Both the position numbers and the translations under genes were made by a program. From Owenia fusiformis (lineage: Eukaryota > Annelida > Polychaeta > Sabellida > Oweniidae), in NCBI GenBank assembly GCA_903813345.2, contig CAIIXF020000012.1, positions 4,197,318 through 4,261,317 on the forward strand: a stretch of 64,000 nt of DNA, read 5' to 3'. Of this stretch, positions 36,101-47,427 are shown piece after piece. The notes below the pieces were generated by a model. The model was not told the DNA's origin. It made no database searches and saw nothing but the letters and a program-made list of their open reading frames with translations. Positions within the stretch are counted from its first letter, which is position 1. Each line of letters opens with the position of its first letter.

Positions 36101-37092
36101 TAAATACAATAACATTTCATTTCCTAAGAATGTTTGATATATTTATTGACAATAAAGATAAAATTTTAAAAAATCCAGGTCAAAGTTCATAAAATTTACT
36201 GAAGTTACGTAAACACATCTATTTCTGTCAAAACTACATCATTTCTATTTCCAAATATGGTGAATATGAGATTTGTTTCATTCATGCAGTTGCCTTTATT
36301 TTTAGCATTAAAATATCTTTTAATTACCATGGTGAGTGGATGGTATTTTTATCATGTGCCACGCCCACTTTCTTATAAATTCACTTCAGCAACACTATTT
36401 GGAAAGAGATGTGCATGGCTTATGAAGAAAATACATAACAATCCAAAGAAAGGAAGCACATGGCATCATGATAACAAGTTATGTGGTGGGTTTTAGACAA
36501 GGGTGCCTTTGATCTCATCATATTCTCACAAAATTAGGAAATTAGGGTGATGAGCAGGAAAATTTTGTCGGGAATTTCAGTCACAAAAACTAACGAGCGA
36601 CAACTTACACTTCCCCCGAGTCTAGATATCAACTGAAGTCCTGATAAAAGTGGGCATGGTAACAAATGCTGCGATCTAATTGTTTAAAATGGCAATTTTG
36701 AAAAAGTATTCAGGAAGTCCGCAATTGAATATTTAACAGGTCTTTGAGCAACTTAGGTGTCTTCAAAAGGGAATGTTGGTCAGCTTGGGAAGAATAATAA
36801 AAACTGATTTAGGCTTGCAAATTAACACATACTGTAACATGTACTAGACTATAATAATAAAAGAATACAATTTTTTATCTACATTACTTTAGGCAAACAT
36901 ATCACTTGGAGAAAAGTACCAACTGGATGAAAAAAAAGCAAAAAAATCCTGAAGTTGAATAACCAAAAATTATAGGCCTAGAAAAACTAAAATTTTACTC
37001 ACCCCCTTTTTACACACTTTCCATCCATTTTCATCTGCCCTGAGTCGCTCTAGAGTATTATAAATATGTTCCCCGCGTTCTTGTAAATCCAT
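30158..37092 (-). CDS. STARD5: STARD5-like START-domain lipid-transfer protein, complete coding gene
   Basis: Six exons read leftwards: 37003-37092 (ATG), 36048-36097, 32962-33094, 31386-31506, 30637-30733 and 30158-30314 (stop TAG). Borders are GT/AG and all phases agree; 648 nt, 215 aa, against about 213 aa for human STARD5. The whole protein is one START domain: N-terminal helix with NGWKVCKKG, then VIVYWRPS, YRSVGNIDAPPEKVWKYL, the diagnostic ISPRDFVDLVLIK, CPPHPNFVRGTN, GVVCQPIPG, EPNKTRIINIMDTNIGGMLP, and a C-terminal amphipathic helix. STARD4/5 proteins carry sterols or bile acids through the cytosol between membranes. No signal peptide or membrane segment is seen, which fits a soluble protein. 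Assignment to STARD5 rather than STARD4/6 rests on length and on these motifs. Exon 4's donor end is copied in tandem in intron 4. The gene is convergent with GPR143. Confidence 0.9.
31050..31440. repeat. Tandem partial copies of the STARD5 exon 4 donor end
   Basis: Unit of about 119-123 bp: donor plus exon tail (plus-strand ACTTACAATTTGTAGTGTAT, then GCTCCATCATGCTCTCTCAC) followed by intron with a poly-G run and GGTAGAG/GTAGAGAAGTAAAG. Donor words CTTAC lie at 31139, 31258 and 31381; only the last (31381-31385) belongs to exon 4. A fourth, exon-only fragment is at about 31051. The others lie in intron 4 as extra GTAAG donors with no acceptor. Confidence 0.88.
31549..31729. mobile_element. 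Pogo-like MITE in STARD5 intron 3
   Basis: Left end CAGCAAAACCAGTCAAAATT; right end GTTCAGATTAGAAAGGTGTT, then TGGATATACAGGTTTTATT. Same layout as 11349-11541, but diverged. Confidence 0.5.
32188..32227. mobile_element. Solo right end of the pogo-like MITE family
   Basis: GTTCAGATTAGAAAGGTGTT, then TCGATATACAGGTTTCACTG, near-identical to the right end of 31549-31729. The left end was not found. Confidence 0.5.
33095..35801. other. STARD5 intron 2, mostly without recognised features
   Basis: Holds poly-G runs near 34333 and 34472. At 34575-34930 there are diverged repeats of ATTAACTTTGATGTC / TTATTGATGTCATT / GAAAGTAACAGCACATAAAA (about 130-150 bp period). No exon-like sequence found. Confidence 0.45.
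35802..36023. mobile_element. MITE with GTGAACACCT words in STARD5 intron 2
   Basis: Begins CAGTATACATTTAAATCTGC and ends GAGGTGTTTACTGAACATTG, then GTTTTACTG. AACACCT/AGGTGTT words occur in both orientations, resembling the TGGAACACCT family (14547, 24491). Confidence 0.5.
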
Positions 37093-37643
37093 AGTGTTTT
37101 GAATGTTTTGAGATTTTGAGATATACTGCTTGAAAGAGGGGAAACGAGTATTGTGAATCAGCTCATGGGCCGACCGGATGTAAATAATAACAGCTGTTTT
37201 GTTCAAGGGTTCTTAATTCCAAAGACCCCTTGTACTCTAGTTAGCAGTGATGAACTTTGGCACACTGCATATACCATATCGCGTAAAGTGTCAATACGCG
37301 TCTTATGCATAAGCATCGGGATCAGCATTTTGAATATCAGACACACATGTACACTTTTCTCAAAGAAATCAATGCATGTATTCTAGGTTATGCATTGGGA
37401 GGTTTCAGATACAGGGTTTATCCTTCCGAGGGGCAATATGATGTGTATCTCCCCGTTAGAAATAAAACGGCAAGTTTCCCGTACCTGTTGTAGGCCTATA
37501 TATGTATTAGGGTTATGTACTGGGAGGTTTTGGATATCCAGAGGGACATATGCATATCTACCTGAGGGACCATAGGAACCGAAGGTTGATGTGCATATCT
37601 CACGAGGGATGGACCCAATATCCAAACCGACCGTACATAACTG

Positions 37644-38460
37644 CTTTATCCTATACCATGGCGTAGAATAATGGAAATAGCGTCATGAATCCCGGGACAA
37701 TGAATCTCGGATCCAAGTACGTCATTAATGGTCGAAAATCAAAATATTGACAAATTTATAACCTAAAAGGCCGAAAGATTATGCGGCAAATATTGAAACG
37801 GGGGTTGTCAACATATTGTATTAGCTTTGATCTCTTATAATCCGTTGAATCCTAAGCGATTGGAGTTGTTTAGATCACTTAACGAATGATATGAAATGAT
37901 GAGGATTTGGGTTTTTTCAAAGTTTATAATGGCGGCCAATTGGGGATTTTAGCAAAATATCCCGAAAATTAAATCAATAAAAGGCCGAAAGATCTGTGGA
38001 CGGATTTTGCTGTTTTATATATCAAAATGAACACTTCGCTGGGTCTAACAAGGATCCGTTGAATCCTAAGAAAATAAATGATTTGCTCAAAAGTTATTAA
38101 GATTTTAAATTTTGATGAAGACTGCTCTCCATTGAAATCTTTGGACCATGAAATGTCGATTTACGCGCATGCGTTGTGACGTTATTTCCATTATTCTACG
38201 CCATGCCAAGTAGAGTTTTCAGGGGCATATGGCCATTTCAATAGTACAAGTTGTAAAAATAAACAAATTATTCTATGCAAAGTCATTTTATTGCATTACC
38301 GGAAACGGGAAGATATGCACCGGAAGCGGGAAGATATGCACCCAAGCGGGAGATATGGCGGGAGATCTGGAGGTTCTGGATATGTAAAAACTCATAATCA
38401 GGATATGGGATATATCTTACCAACTTATCTCTCTAAAACTCTACTTGGCATAGGATAAAG
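37644..38460. repeat. Foldback region with nested inverted repeats and an internal tandem pair
   Basis: GGCGTAGAATAATGGAAATA (about 37660) is inverse to TATTTCCATTATTCTACGCC (about 38184). The outer CTTTATCCTATA (37644) is inverse to TAGGATAAAG (38451). CCAAGTAGAGTTTT (38206) pairs with AAAACTCTACTTGG (38436). Inside, AAAGGCCGAAAGAT..ATCCGTTGAATCCTAA appears twice (about 37767 and about 37980). Likely a non-autonomous DNA element with a second insertion at its right side. Confidence 0.6.
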
Positions 38461-38679
38461 GAGATTATTTACTGCGAGGGATTGAATAAGGGGTTTATTC
38501 CTAGGGAGAATATGATATTTCACTTAGGCTCGTTGTTATCTCATGATATTCGATGGCTCTCTTCAGGAAATCATAACTCAAAATCAATATTCAATATCAA
38601 AACCAGACTATATTTCCAGTCAAAAATATGACTTGACATGACATTTTGAAATATGAAAACATTATTGAGATCTGATTAT

Positions 38680-38950
38680 TAGTCCCGAGCCCGACAAATG
38701 TTTTTCACAGAGCGGGATATAATAAATCACAGTTACACTGTCACGTAATTTTATAGGGCTCGCGGGATAGTCGCAATTGCAAACACCTTTATCCCGTATG
38801 AGCACTTTGTAGCACTGAGCCTCGGGACAGTCAGTTTCTCAAACTCACTGTCCCGTAATTTTTTTTTTGCAAACGACGGGATATAATGAATTGAGACCTG
38901 ACATATCCCGGCGCTGGGTAAAAAAATTTGCTGCGGGATAAAGTGATTTC
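38680..38950. repeat. Cluster of CGGGAYA words in both orientations
   Basis: GCGGGATATAATAAAT, GCGGGATAGTCG, TATCCCGTAT, TCGGGACAGTCA, TGTCCCGTAATT, ACGGGATATAATGAAT, ATATCCCGGCGC and GCGGGATAAAGTG all fall within about 250 bp. The region is locally GC-rich against an AT-rich background. Function unknown. Confidence 0.6.
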
Positions 38951-39778
38951 AGAACTTGACTAATGCTGATCAAAGTATATGCTATCAAGCCATCACACAT
39001 CTCTATGTAATTACCATACTATATTACCCTTGCAAATTATTTGTACATACATTATATATACATTTGTATATACATTATTGCACAACATTTAAACACATCA
39101 ACATAAAAATCAACAATACCACAGGCGTATTTCTAAAAACTGATTTTTTGGACGATCGTTGAAAGCTGGCTACGCCCATGAATACGGTGCACGTAGTTCA
39201 TTTAAGGGACCAAACACATTGGTTTGTTGCTCACATTTCTGTGTCAGAGCAGTAATATCATTTTTCGCGAGAGGAATAGACTAGATACGAGAATTAATGT
39301 TGATTTACATCATTAAATATTCAAAATTCAGTCAAAGTGATGTCATATTTAAAATCTACATGTACAGAAAGTGCATCTTGAAATATGGCTTCGAAAATTG
39401 TTTATCATCTTTGAAATTTTTTTTTTTTGAAAATGTGACTTCTAGTTCGGGTTGATTCCTCATAGACCCCGTTTTACAAAATCACAAAAAGTGAAATATC
39501 TTTTCTTGTATTGGACAGATAACATTTTCTTTTACTGGACATATTTTAATTTACATAAATATTAGATACATAAGGGTTATATGAATATTGAACCACTAAA
39601 ACAGCTGTAAGTTAAGTTAAAAGGGAACTTTCTACTATACGCGCCATGTTATCTGACCCGAACGAACCACCTTGTGGTGAAACTGGTAACTACCTACTCG
39701 CCTCTGCGTTATTGACAGGTGAATAAGATTTTCGTGAGAGGTCGTGAGAGCATGGGCGTTGAAAGCCCATGGTGAGAT

Positions 39779-40100
39779 GGATAAGGAGGGACAATATGAT
39801 ATTTCTCACAATCAAAAATATTCCTCTGAGTTATTCACCTGGAAATATTAATATCATGGTAAAATACATTTTACGCAACATGGTATTTCCTGTGTGTAAT
39901 AAATTAAATGATTGATTACTATTCCATACACTAAAATGGGCACACTGAACTGAGGGGGATAAGGAGGGACAATATGATATTTCTAACAATCAAAAATATT
40001 CCCCTGTGTTATTCACCTGGAAATATTAATATCATGGTATAATACATTTTACGCAACATGGTATTTCCTGTGTGTTATAAATTAAATGATTGATTACCAT
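39779..40100. repeat. 178-bp tandem duplication
   Basis: GGATAAGGAGGGACAATATG units start at 39779 and 39957 and continue in parallel through TTTACGCAACATGGTATTTC to AAATGATTGATTAC. Related words (AAAATGGGCACTGAACT, AAATGATTAATTAC) recur at 43831-43885, so this may be one flank of a larger element. Confidence 0.75.
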
Positions 40101-43100
40101 ACTGAAACGAATTTGCGTGTTCTGGTCGGTCGGCTACTCGGGCCTCGCATGTTTGCGGCCAAACAGCAGAGCCAATAGTTACTAGCTTCCACTCCTTGTC
40201 TCCACATCTGGAGAGATCAAAGCAGAAGTATAGTTCTATCTCTCAATATCGGAAATTGTGGTAGTGTCTCTCACAATATCAAAAATATGGTAGCGTGTCT
40301 CTTAACTTCAAAACTTATGGTAGTGTGTCTCTTAACCTATAGTAGTGTGTGCCGGCGTCTTTGATTGTAGCGTTAAAGTTCGTGGGGTGAAAGTATATCA
40401 CCAAGGAAGAATTTATATTAAAAAGGTCTCGTAATAAACTCAAAATAATTACTTTTAGAACTTAGTACCGTGACTTCAAATGTAGTTTGCAAAACATTAC
40501 ATTCTTTCTATCGACAAACATAAACCCCGGTTATTGCAGTTACAGTCACTCCATCTGGGGTAAATATTTGTATACAAGCTAGGTATGAATAATTCTAATA
40601 ATTCCGTTCTTATTTATAATGATGTACAGACACAGTAGTTCATTAAACTTCAATTAATCTATTACAATGATGGATAATTACAAAACATGCAATACACAGT
40701 CAGTTAATATATAGAATTTCTGTTGGCTTAATAAACAGAGAAATACATTCTAAGATGCACTTTTAAGGAGAACAAATATCACTGTAATCTCAATATAAAT
40801 TAGATGGACCACTAACTTTACAAATACTTTCAATCCAAACTAATTATCATAAATTCATGAAATAATCTCTGATTTTGTAATGTTCACAATCCTACTTTTC
40901 AAGCTCCAAGTGATTGATTATTTGATTATTAACTCCAGTACTTGATTACGACATGTGAGTTTAGAATTGGAACGCTAATTACTTTATAATAGTATCTGAA
41001 CTCTTCGACAATGTTACATAAATTAAAGTTCCGAAATATACTGGAATTTAAAGATCAACAAATCAAAAACTGAATACCAATATGATTACAAGTTGGCTAA
41101 ATCAAATTAAATTACAATCTTCAGCTTTATCTCCCCTCCTTAATACAACTATTATTAAAATCCAATTCATTAAAGTTTTTACAATAAAATAGTAGTCATT
41201 TGAAATAACAACACCAGTCTTCATTGAAATGCTACAAGATATGAGCTAAAATGTTCTCTTACAAATAACCATAAAAACATTCTTGTTTTACATCAATCAA
41301 ACAAATCGTTCTCTAACAAAATCAACAATTGCATAATTTTAAGTTTCGAATTTCAAATCAAACAATGAAATTAATCTATATTGTTTCAGTATAATTGATA
41401 ATTGTGGGCTGGCTTAACCCGATTGTTAACCCTTGAAAAATCTTGCTGCTGGTCAAATAAAATCATGCAAAAACATGTTTATGTTTACAAAAATGTATAA
41501 TATTCATTTAAATATAAACAGACTAGTCTCATTTCAAATATCTAATTTTACTCTAACCTAGTAACATAAGACCTTCAAGCGAAATAGGATATAAAAGAGA
41601 AAATATTTCAAGAGAAAGATTGTTGCAATTTGAGCATCAGGTAAATTTGTAATACATCTCCATCCACCCTCATTAGTAGGACAAATGCTGTGTCCATATG
41701 TAAACAAAAACATACTACCCATGGTGAATCATTAATTTGGTTTACAATTATAACATTCTCTAAATATGTTCATCTCCATCTGCCCTCATTAGTAGATCAA
41801 ATGCTGTGTTCATGTGTAAACAAAAACATATTACCCATGGTGAATCATTAATTTGGTTTACAATTATAACATTGTCTAAATCATTTGTATGAGCAATTCT
41901 GTCTAATACCTCTGAGTCAATGTTATTCAGAAGGAGAAAGCATATAATTCAAATAATGGCGGAAACATTAAAAATGGTTTCAGAAATAAAGATAAGTTAA
42001 TTCCAATACTTTTAAATTATCAATTGACATTAATTTACACTAGAGAATGACGAGATAAGCAATAACACAGATCGGTAATAATAAACTTACAAATCATAAA
42101 TTGCATACTGCAAATTATAAGCATAAATTAGATTGAGTCTACTTCAACATTCAAAACACTGATTTGGCACTATAGTCATTCTAAATTGCCAAATAAATAA
42201 AAAGAAGATAATTCAGAAAAGAAATTCCCCAGTTCCGTATATTCTCAACTACTGTTGACTTTATAGGGAATAATAAATCGAAACGATTATATAACTCGCA
42301 GTTTTCCTCTAAATAATAGCCCAAAGGTAATCAAATCTAATCTCGAGAAAAGTACTCTCATTTTTAATTGCGAACGAACAATTTTGCATACGCTTAAAGA
42401 TATTTCATCTTCTAAATGGTAAAATGCTACATAATTAGGGCAGCCAAACCTCCCCTTTAACATGGCCATGATTCACAATAAGTCTTTATTCAACCACGAG
42501 CTGTGAGAAGTATAACATAATCATAAAGAAGTAATATCCATTAGTCAGTTAAAACAAAACTGAAATAAATCTCAATACTTAAAATGGAAATAGCCCATTA
42601 AAATAAATGACATAAGATTCATTTTCTAATGATTTTACCTAACTTAAAGATGTACAAAATTTGTAAAATAATTCAGTACCTAAAAACATCATTTGGTCAA
42701 ATATATTTTAAAACATCCAAAACATGTACTAACTTCTGCTAATTAATTCATATCTTGGAACCCTAGCCTCCATCTCAACCTCTGTTATTAGTATTCAAAA
42801 TCTAGCCCATAATTTTTGTCATTAATTTCTCACCAGTTCACTTTTAAATAAATTAACTGAAACTTTAACTGTTGTTTGAACAAAGGTTGTGATGAAAACC
42901 CATGTTTATCAAATAATTCAGTCAAATCTTAATTACAGACTGTTTCAGCAAATACATTTCAACCAGTAAAATCATCAAACAATTATGTTGCCCTAAAAAG
43001 CAATTCTTACATAACGCAACAATTCAATTGTCCAAGTTACAACAGTTACCTCCTTAAAATAAAATACAAGTTTTACAACCAAAATACATGCTAATGTTCT

Positions 43101-43825
43101 TCGCCTAATGTTAAAACATAATGAATTACAAATCAACAGAGAAATATTTCTTCATCAAAAGACCAAACTTCTTACCTTGTCTAAAACCAGATTTAAATCA
43201 AACTGATTAACCAATTAATTCTCACAATAGCCAACATTGTCAAATAATAAATAAACCTTAGTATGACAGTCCATGTTGCCAATATATTTGAACAACAGAG
43301 GCTCCGTTTTTCCCTGACAAGATTACAATCTCTCACACAAGTCGAACTAATCTCAACAACTTGTTGATAGCCCATCTAGAAAAGCTGCTTTTCTCCTCAG
43401 GTCATTTTATGTGTTCTCCAGATCCCCTCAAATTCGAACTGAACTTGTCAGCTCGACTCCTGCTTATATTGCCTTCACCTTATATAGGTGACTATTAATA
43501 GACCCTGTTGTAATATGCTATTTATAGACAATTTGTAATGCTTCGTGACCGATAATTTGTAACATAGACAGAAATCGTGATTACATTAATTGAAAGTTAT
43601 GCAAGATTCGTGATTCTTGGCATTCCAAAGTGACTAAAGTGAATTCCAAGAGTTTAATTGGAATGTTAAGTGGCCGCTGGAGTTAGAGATAACAAATTTG
43701 GAATTAACCGCAAGAATCTGAAACTGATCCTAATTAGTAATCATGACTTTAGAATGTAGCTAAGAGAGGAGAGGGAGAGGAGAGAAGAGGCTAAACAATA
43801 AACAAAAATCCATTTTTGTAACAAT
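40101..43825. other. Gene-poor intergenic block, possibly one large non-autonomous element
   Basis: No ORF with a recognisable domain in 3.7 kb. Flanked by the related words TAAATGATTGATTAC / AAAATGGGCACACTGAACTG (left, 39905-39955) and AAAATGGGCACTGAACT / AAATGATTAATTAC (right, 43831-43885). CCTTATATAGGTGA near 43479 resembles a promoter. The single-element reading is a guess. Confidence 0.3.
41655..41885. repeat. 116-bp tandem duplication
   Basis: Two copies starting CATCTCCATCCACCCTCATT (41655) and CATCTCCATCTGCCCTCATT (41771), each running through ACCCATGGTGAATCATTAAT to ACAATTATAACATT. Confidence 0.8.
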
Positions 43826-44572
43826 ACAGTAAAATGGGCACTGAACTAAACCTGTGTTTGTTTTAATTAATAAATGATTAATTACTTCGCTTTACTAATT
43901 GTAATTCAGACTCTGATCATTAACAGCCTGATTCTCCAAATCATACGAGGAGGAGCTATAGTTCATCATCTTGGCGCTAAATGCATAGAATCACGGAGCA
44001 GCGACGTGTTCGGGGCCCAGAGTTCTGGGTACCTTACATGTGCGTCTTATTTGTTGGGTTGAATTGTGCCTTAGACTGATTGTACCCCAGACCGGGGCTG
44101 GATTGTGCCCGGGGTCGTGGATCGCTGCTAGCTTTTGCCCTAGGCTAGGCCCCGAGTCCTGAATTATGTTTGATTAGGTCGCAGGCCTGACCTGGATCGT
44201 ACAGGGTGTCCCGAAATTATGGGACCCCCTAGGCAGACATATACCAGTGTCGTCATAGTATGTGTCATATATCATTTTAAAGCCTATCCAAAGTTACAAT
44301 GATTCGCCAAGTATCATGGTTCAACTCTCAAATGTGAAAAAATTACAGGCATTTCAAAATTTAGTGTTTGGTCAAAATTAAGTTCAATTTTACACCAAAT
44401 TAAAAGTCAATGTGTCCCCTTCGGGCCATGTTAACAGCAGCAATTCTTTTCGGGTCGGATGGATATTGAGTTGGAAAAAGAGAACGGTGAGGGTAGAAAC
44501 TCTAAGGAAACTCTTCTAAAGTGCCTTAACAGGTTTTAAGAAGGTTATAAAATTCCACACCCCTATTTGAAG

Positions 44573-45465
44573 GCGTTGTTTTCTAAACTTAGCACTCATT
44601 TCTGCGAATCTCGTGCAAAGTTGGAAACAACACCCTGTATCATTTTGAAAAAAGTAGCTCACTTTAAAAAAAATGGACCAACATTTACAAAAGTCCGTCC
44701 AAATTTTCAAAAGGGTGTCAAACAAATTTTGCGGATAATTAGATCTGATATAATACGTGAAGTCTCAATGGCAATTATTATTTACAGAGTAAATAATGCC
44801 GTTTAATAATGACATCTTTAAAGGAATATTCCTTGTCAATATTGATCATTTTAAAATCTAGTGCTTATTTCCAGTGAGCTGCCATCTTTTAAGATTTCTT
44901 GCAGGAAGTGATGTCATCAACTCTCAACTTCTATAACCTTGCCCATAACAGTATAGGAAAGTAGCACAAAATCACTTCTAGGCAAGTGATCATTACTTTC
45001 TGTGCAAAAATATTTTCAGGGCTTGTCAACTTAGAATAAAAGAAGAGATTTTCAGAAGGATTAAATAAGATAAAAAGTTGAAAAAGAATATTTAGCTGGT
45101 TTTGTAATTCTTAATAGCTCCTCACCTAATGCTATATGCAAAGTTGAGAGTCGATGACATCACTTCCTGTGTGAAATTTTAAAAGATGGCAGCTTACTGG
45201 AATTGAGCATCACATTTCTAAGTGATCAAATTTGACCATATCAAAATTTTTTACGTGTTTTGCTAAACATGGCAAGCATATATATGGTTATAGCTACCAT
45301 ATGAGGAGAGAGATGGTTTGGCAAGGAATATTCCTTTAAGATCTGATTCTTACTCATGTGAATGTGGGCGCGTGCGTAGACATTTTATTGATGCATAATG
45401 TACACGTAGTCAGATTTGAGAAATCATATAATAAAAGGGATAGAAGGGTTAATATCTAATTTTCG
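44573..45465. repeat. Older copy of the sequence at 45921-46295, carrying a TTAA MITE
   Basis: From GCGTTGTTTTCTAAACTTAG to AAAGGG..GGGTT..ATATCTAATTTT the sequence matches 45921-46295 apart from scattered substitutions and the MITE at 44822-45335. The pair gives an occupied and an empty site for that MITE. Confidence 0.85.
44822..45335. mobile_element. TTAA-flanked MITE (514 bp) with a verified empty site
   Basis: Flanked by TTAA at 44818-44821 and 45336-45339. Ends AGGAATATTCCTTG / CAAGGAATATTCCT, themselves containing the palindrome GGAATATTCC. Larger inverted blocks lie inside (GAGCTGCCATCTTTTAAGAT .. / ..TTTTAAAAGATGGCAGCTTA). The homologous uninterrupted sequence, with one TTAA, is near 46157. 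TTAA duplication suggests piggyBac- or Kolobok-type mobilisation. Confidence 0.88.
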
Positions 45466-45487
45466 GCTTCGGGCCATGTTAACAGCA

Positions 45488-47427
45488 GCAATTCTTTTCG
45501 GGTCGGATGGATATTGAGTTGGAAAAAGAGAACGGTGAGGGTAGAAACTCTAAGGAAACTCTTCTAAAGTGCCTTAACAGGTTTTAAGAAGGTTATAAAA
45601 TTCCACACCCCTATTTGAAGGGCTTTTAAGGTCATATCTGAAAATAATTGCTGCTGTTAACATGGCCAAGGGGGGACTTATTGACTTGTAATGTGGTGTA
45701 AAATTGAACTTTATTTTGACAAAACACTAACTTTAAAATGACTGTAACTTTTTCCCATTTGGGAGTTAAACCATGATACTTGACAAATCAATATAACTTT
45801 GGATAAGCTTTAAAATGATAAATGACACATACTCTGAGGACACTGGAATATGTATGCCTAGGGAGGGGGGGGGGCATACTTTCGGGACACCCTGTATATG
45901 ACAAGTCCATGCACACAGGCGTTGTTTTCTAAACTTAGCACTCATTTCTGCGAATCTCGTGCAAAGTTGGAAACACCCTGTATTATTTTGAAAAAAGTAG
46001 CTCGCGCTTTTAAAAAAATGGACCAACATTTACAAAAGTCCGGCCAAATTTTCAAAAGGGTGTCAAACAAATTTTGTGGATAATTAGATCTGATATTATA
46101 CGTGAAGTCTCAATGGCAATTATTATTTAGAGAGTAAATAATGCCGTTAAATAATGACATTTAAGATCTGATTCTTACTAATGTGACTGTGGGCGCATGC
46201 GTATAAATTTTATTGATGCATAATGTACACGTAGTGAGATTTGAGAAATCATATAATAAAAGGGATAAAAGGGTTATATCTAATTTTGCATTCACTAAAA
46301 ATTCGAATGGAGGTTAGATTCTTAAAGCTGGCCCTTTCAGCTTTCCAACGGTATGTATTGGAGCCCAAGTGCAGAGGTGGTCATTTATATCACCCTAGTT
46401 TGCTCTACTACGTATAAGTCATTTTGCCTCAAATCCGACCTACCGACTGTTGTGTAATGATATGCAACTATAATTACAAATGTAAGTTTGGCACAATCCA
46501 TGATTGTGCTGTCAGTATTGTGTTATGCGCTGAGGCCATCTAGCGGCAATAAATAGAACTAGACGCCATCTTGAAAAGAGCATGGTTTTGTTGACCTAGA
46601 TATTAAATGGATCAATTACATCTTATAGTGAGTTAATCAATTGGAATAAGTAATTCTACATAGTGTCAGATGAACCATAGAACCCTGAAATGCTCTGAAA
46701 TGGACTGAACAGTGAGTAGAGTGAAGAGGAAAATACTTTGAAAAATTTTGACAGAAAATTTATCAATTTATGAAAGCTTGCAAGAATTAATTGGAGTTTA
46801 TCATAGATATCTTCACTGGATTAACATTGTATCAGTGCCAAATAAACATATCAGATATTGATAATGGCGTGTAAATTACCACCACCAGAGGGATTTAATT
46901 TCGCTACACCAAACTTATGGCCTGCATGGAAGAAGCGATTCCACAGGTTCAGGCTTGCTACAGAACTATTCAAGAAGCCTAATGAGGTGCAAGTGAGTGC
47001 ATTATTGTATGCAATGGGATCAGAGTCTGAGAAAATATATGAAACATTTGTATTTCCACCAACACCTGTTGTTGAAGGTGAGGAAGGTCAGCCAGTCGCT
47101 CAAGGTGCAATTGCTGCTAGTGTAGAGCCGGACTATGATCTAGTGATCCAGCGTTTTGATGGATATTTTATTCCGCAACGAAATATTGTATATGAACGTA
47201 CTGCATTTGAAAGGATGACGCAGGCTAAAGGTGAACCAGTTGAACAATATATTCGTCGACTTTACGAGCAAGCTGCTAAATGTGAGTTCACTGACAAGGA
47301 TGAACGGATTTTAATGCGGATAATTATTGGCATTACTGACTCTGAATTGTCATTAAAGCTACAGGAACCAAGGGAACCAGAATTAACATTGTCTCAGACT
47401 ATAGCTATGGTACGGAGCAAGGAACAA
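45488..47427 (+). repeat. Left member of a long direct repeat (offset 16,573 bp)
   Basis: Repeated at 62061-64000 with no difference noticed on reading, including a 10-G homopolymer. It spans a foldback end, flanking DNA, a complete LTR candidate and the first part of gag. The true length is unknown because the window ends inside the second copy. Confidence 0.93.
46448..46660 (+). repeat. Candidate 5' LTR of the Gypsy element
   Basis: 213 bp, begins TGTTGTGTAA and ends AATTCTACA (TG...CA). Inside are GGCAATAAATAGAAC (TATA or polyadenylation-like). TAGTGTCAGATGAACC follows as a possible primer-binding region, then a 203-bp leader to the gag ATG. Boundaries are inferred from TG/CA and the leader layout, because a matching 3' LTR is absent. 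Confidence 0.5.

Larger units (their letters stand above)
44201..45896. repeat. Foldback element ends with ACAGGGTGTC termini around a duplicated internal block
   Basis: ACAGGGTGTCCCGAAATTAT (44201) reads inward through about 240 bp to GGCCATGTTAACAGCAGCAATT. The reverse complement runs from about 45644 (AATTGCTGCTGTTAACATGG) to GGGACACCCTGTA (45896). The internal block CTTTTCGGGTCGGATGGATA...CCCCTATTTGAAG occurs at 44443-44572, 45490-45620 and 62063-62193. The present arrangement looks like two foldback copies rearranged with the intervening 44573-45465 sequence. Confidence 0.65.

Noticed and set aside
37153-37625. Overlapping short frames on both strands upstream of the STARD5-like gene
   Set aside because: Composed of repeated CCAGAGGGACATATGCATAT-type words, with no domain and no agreement between frames.
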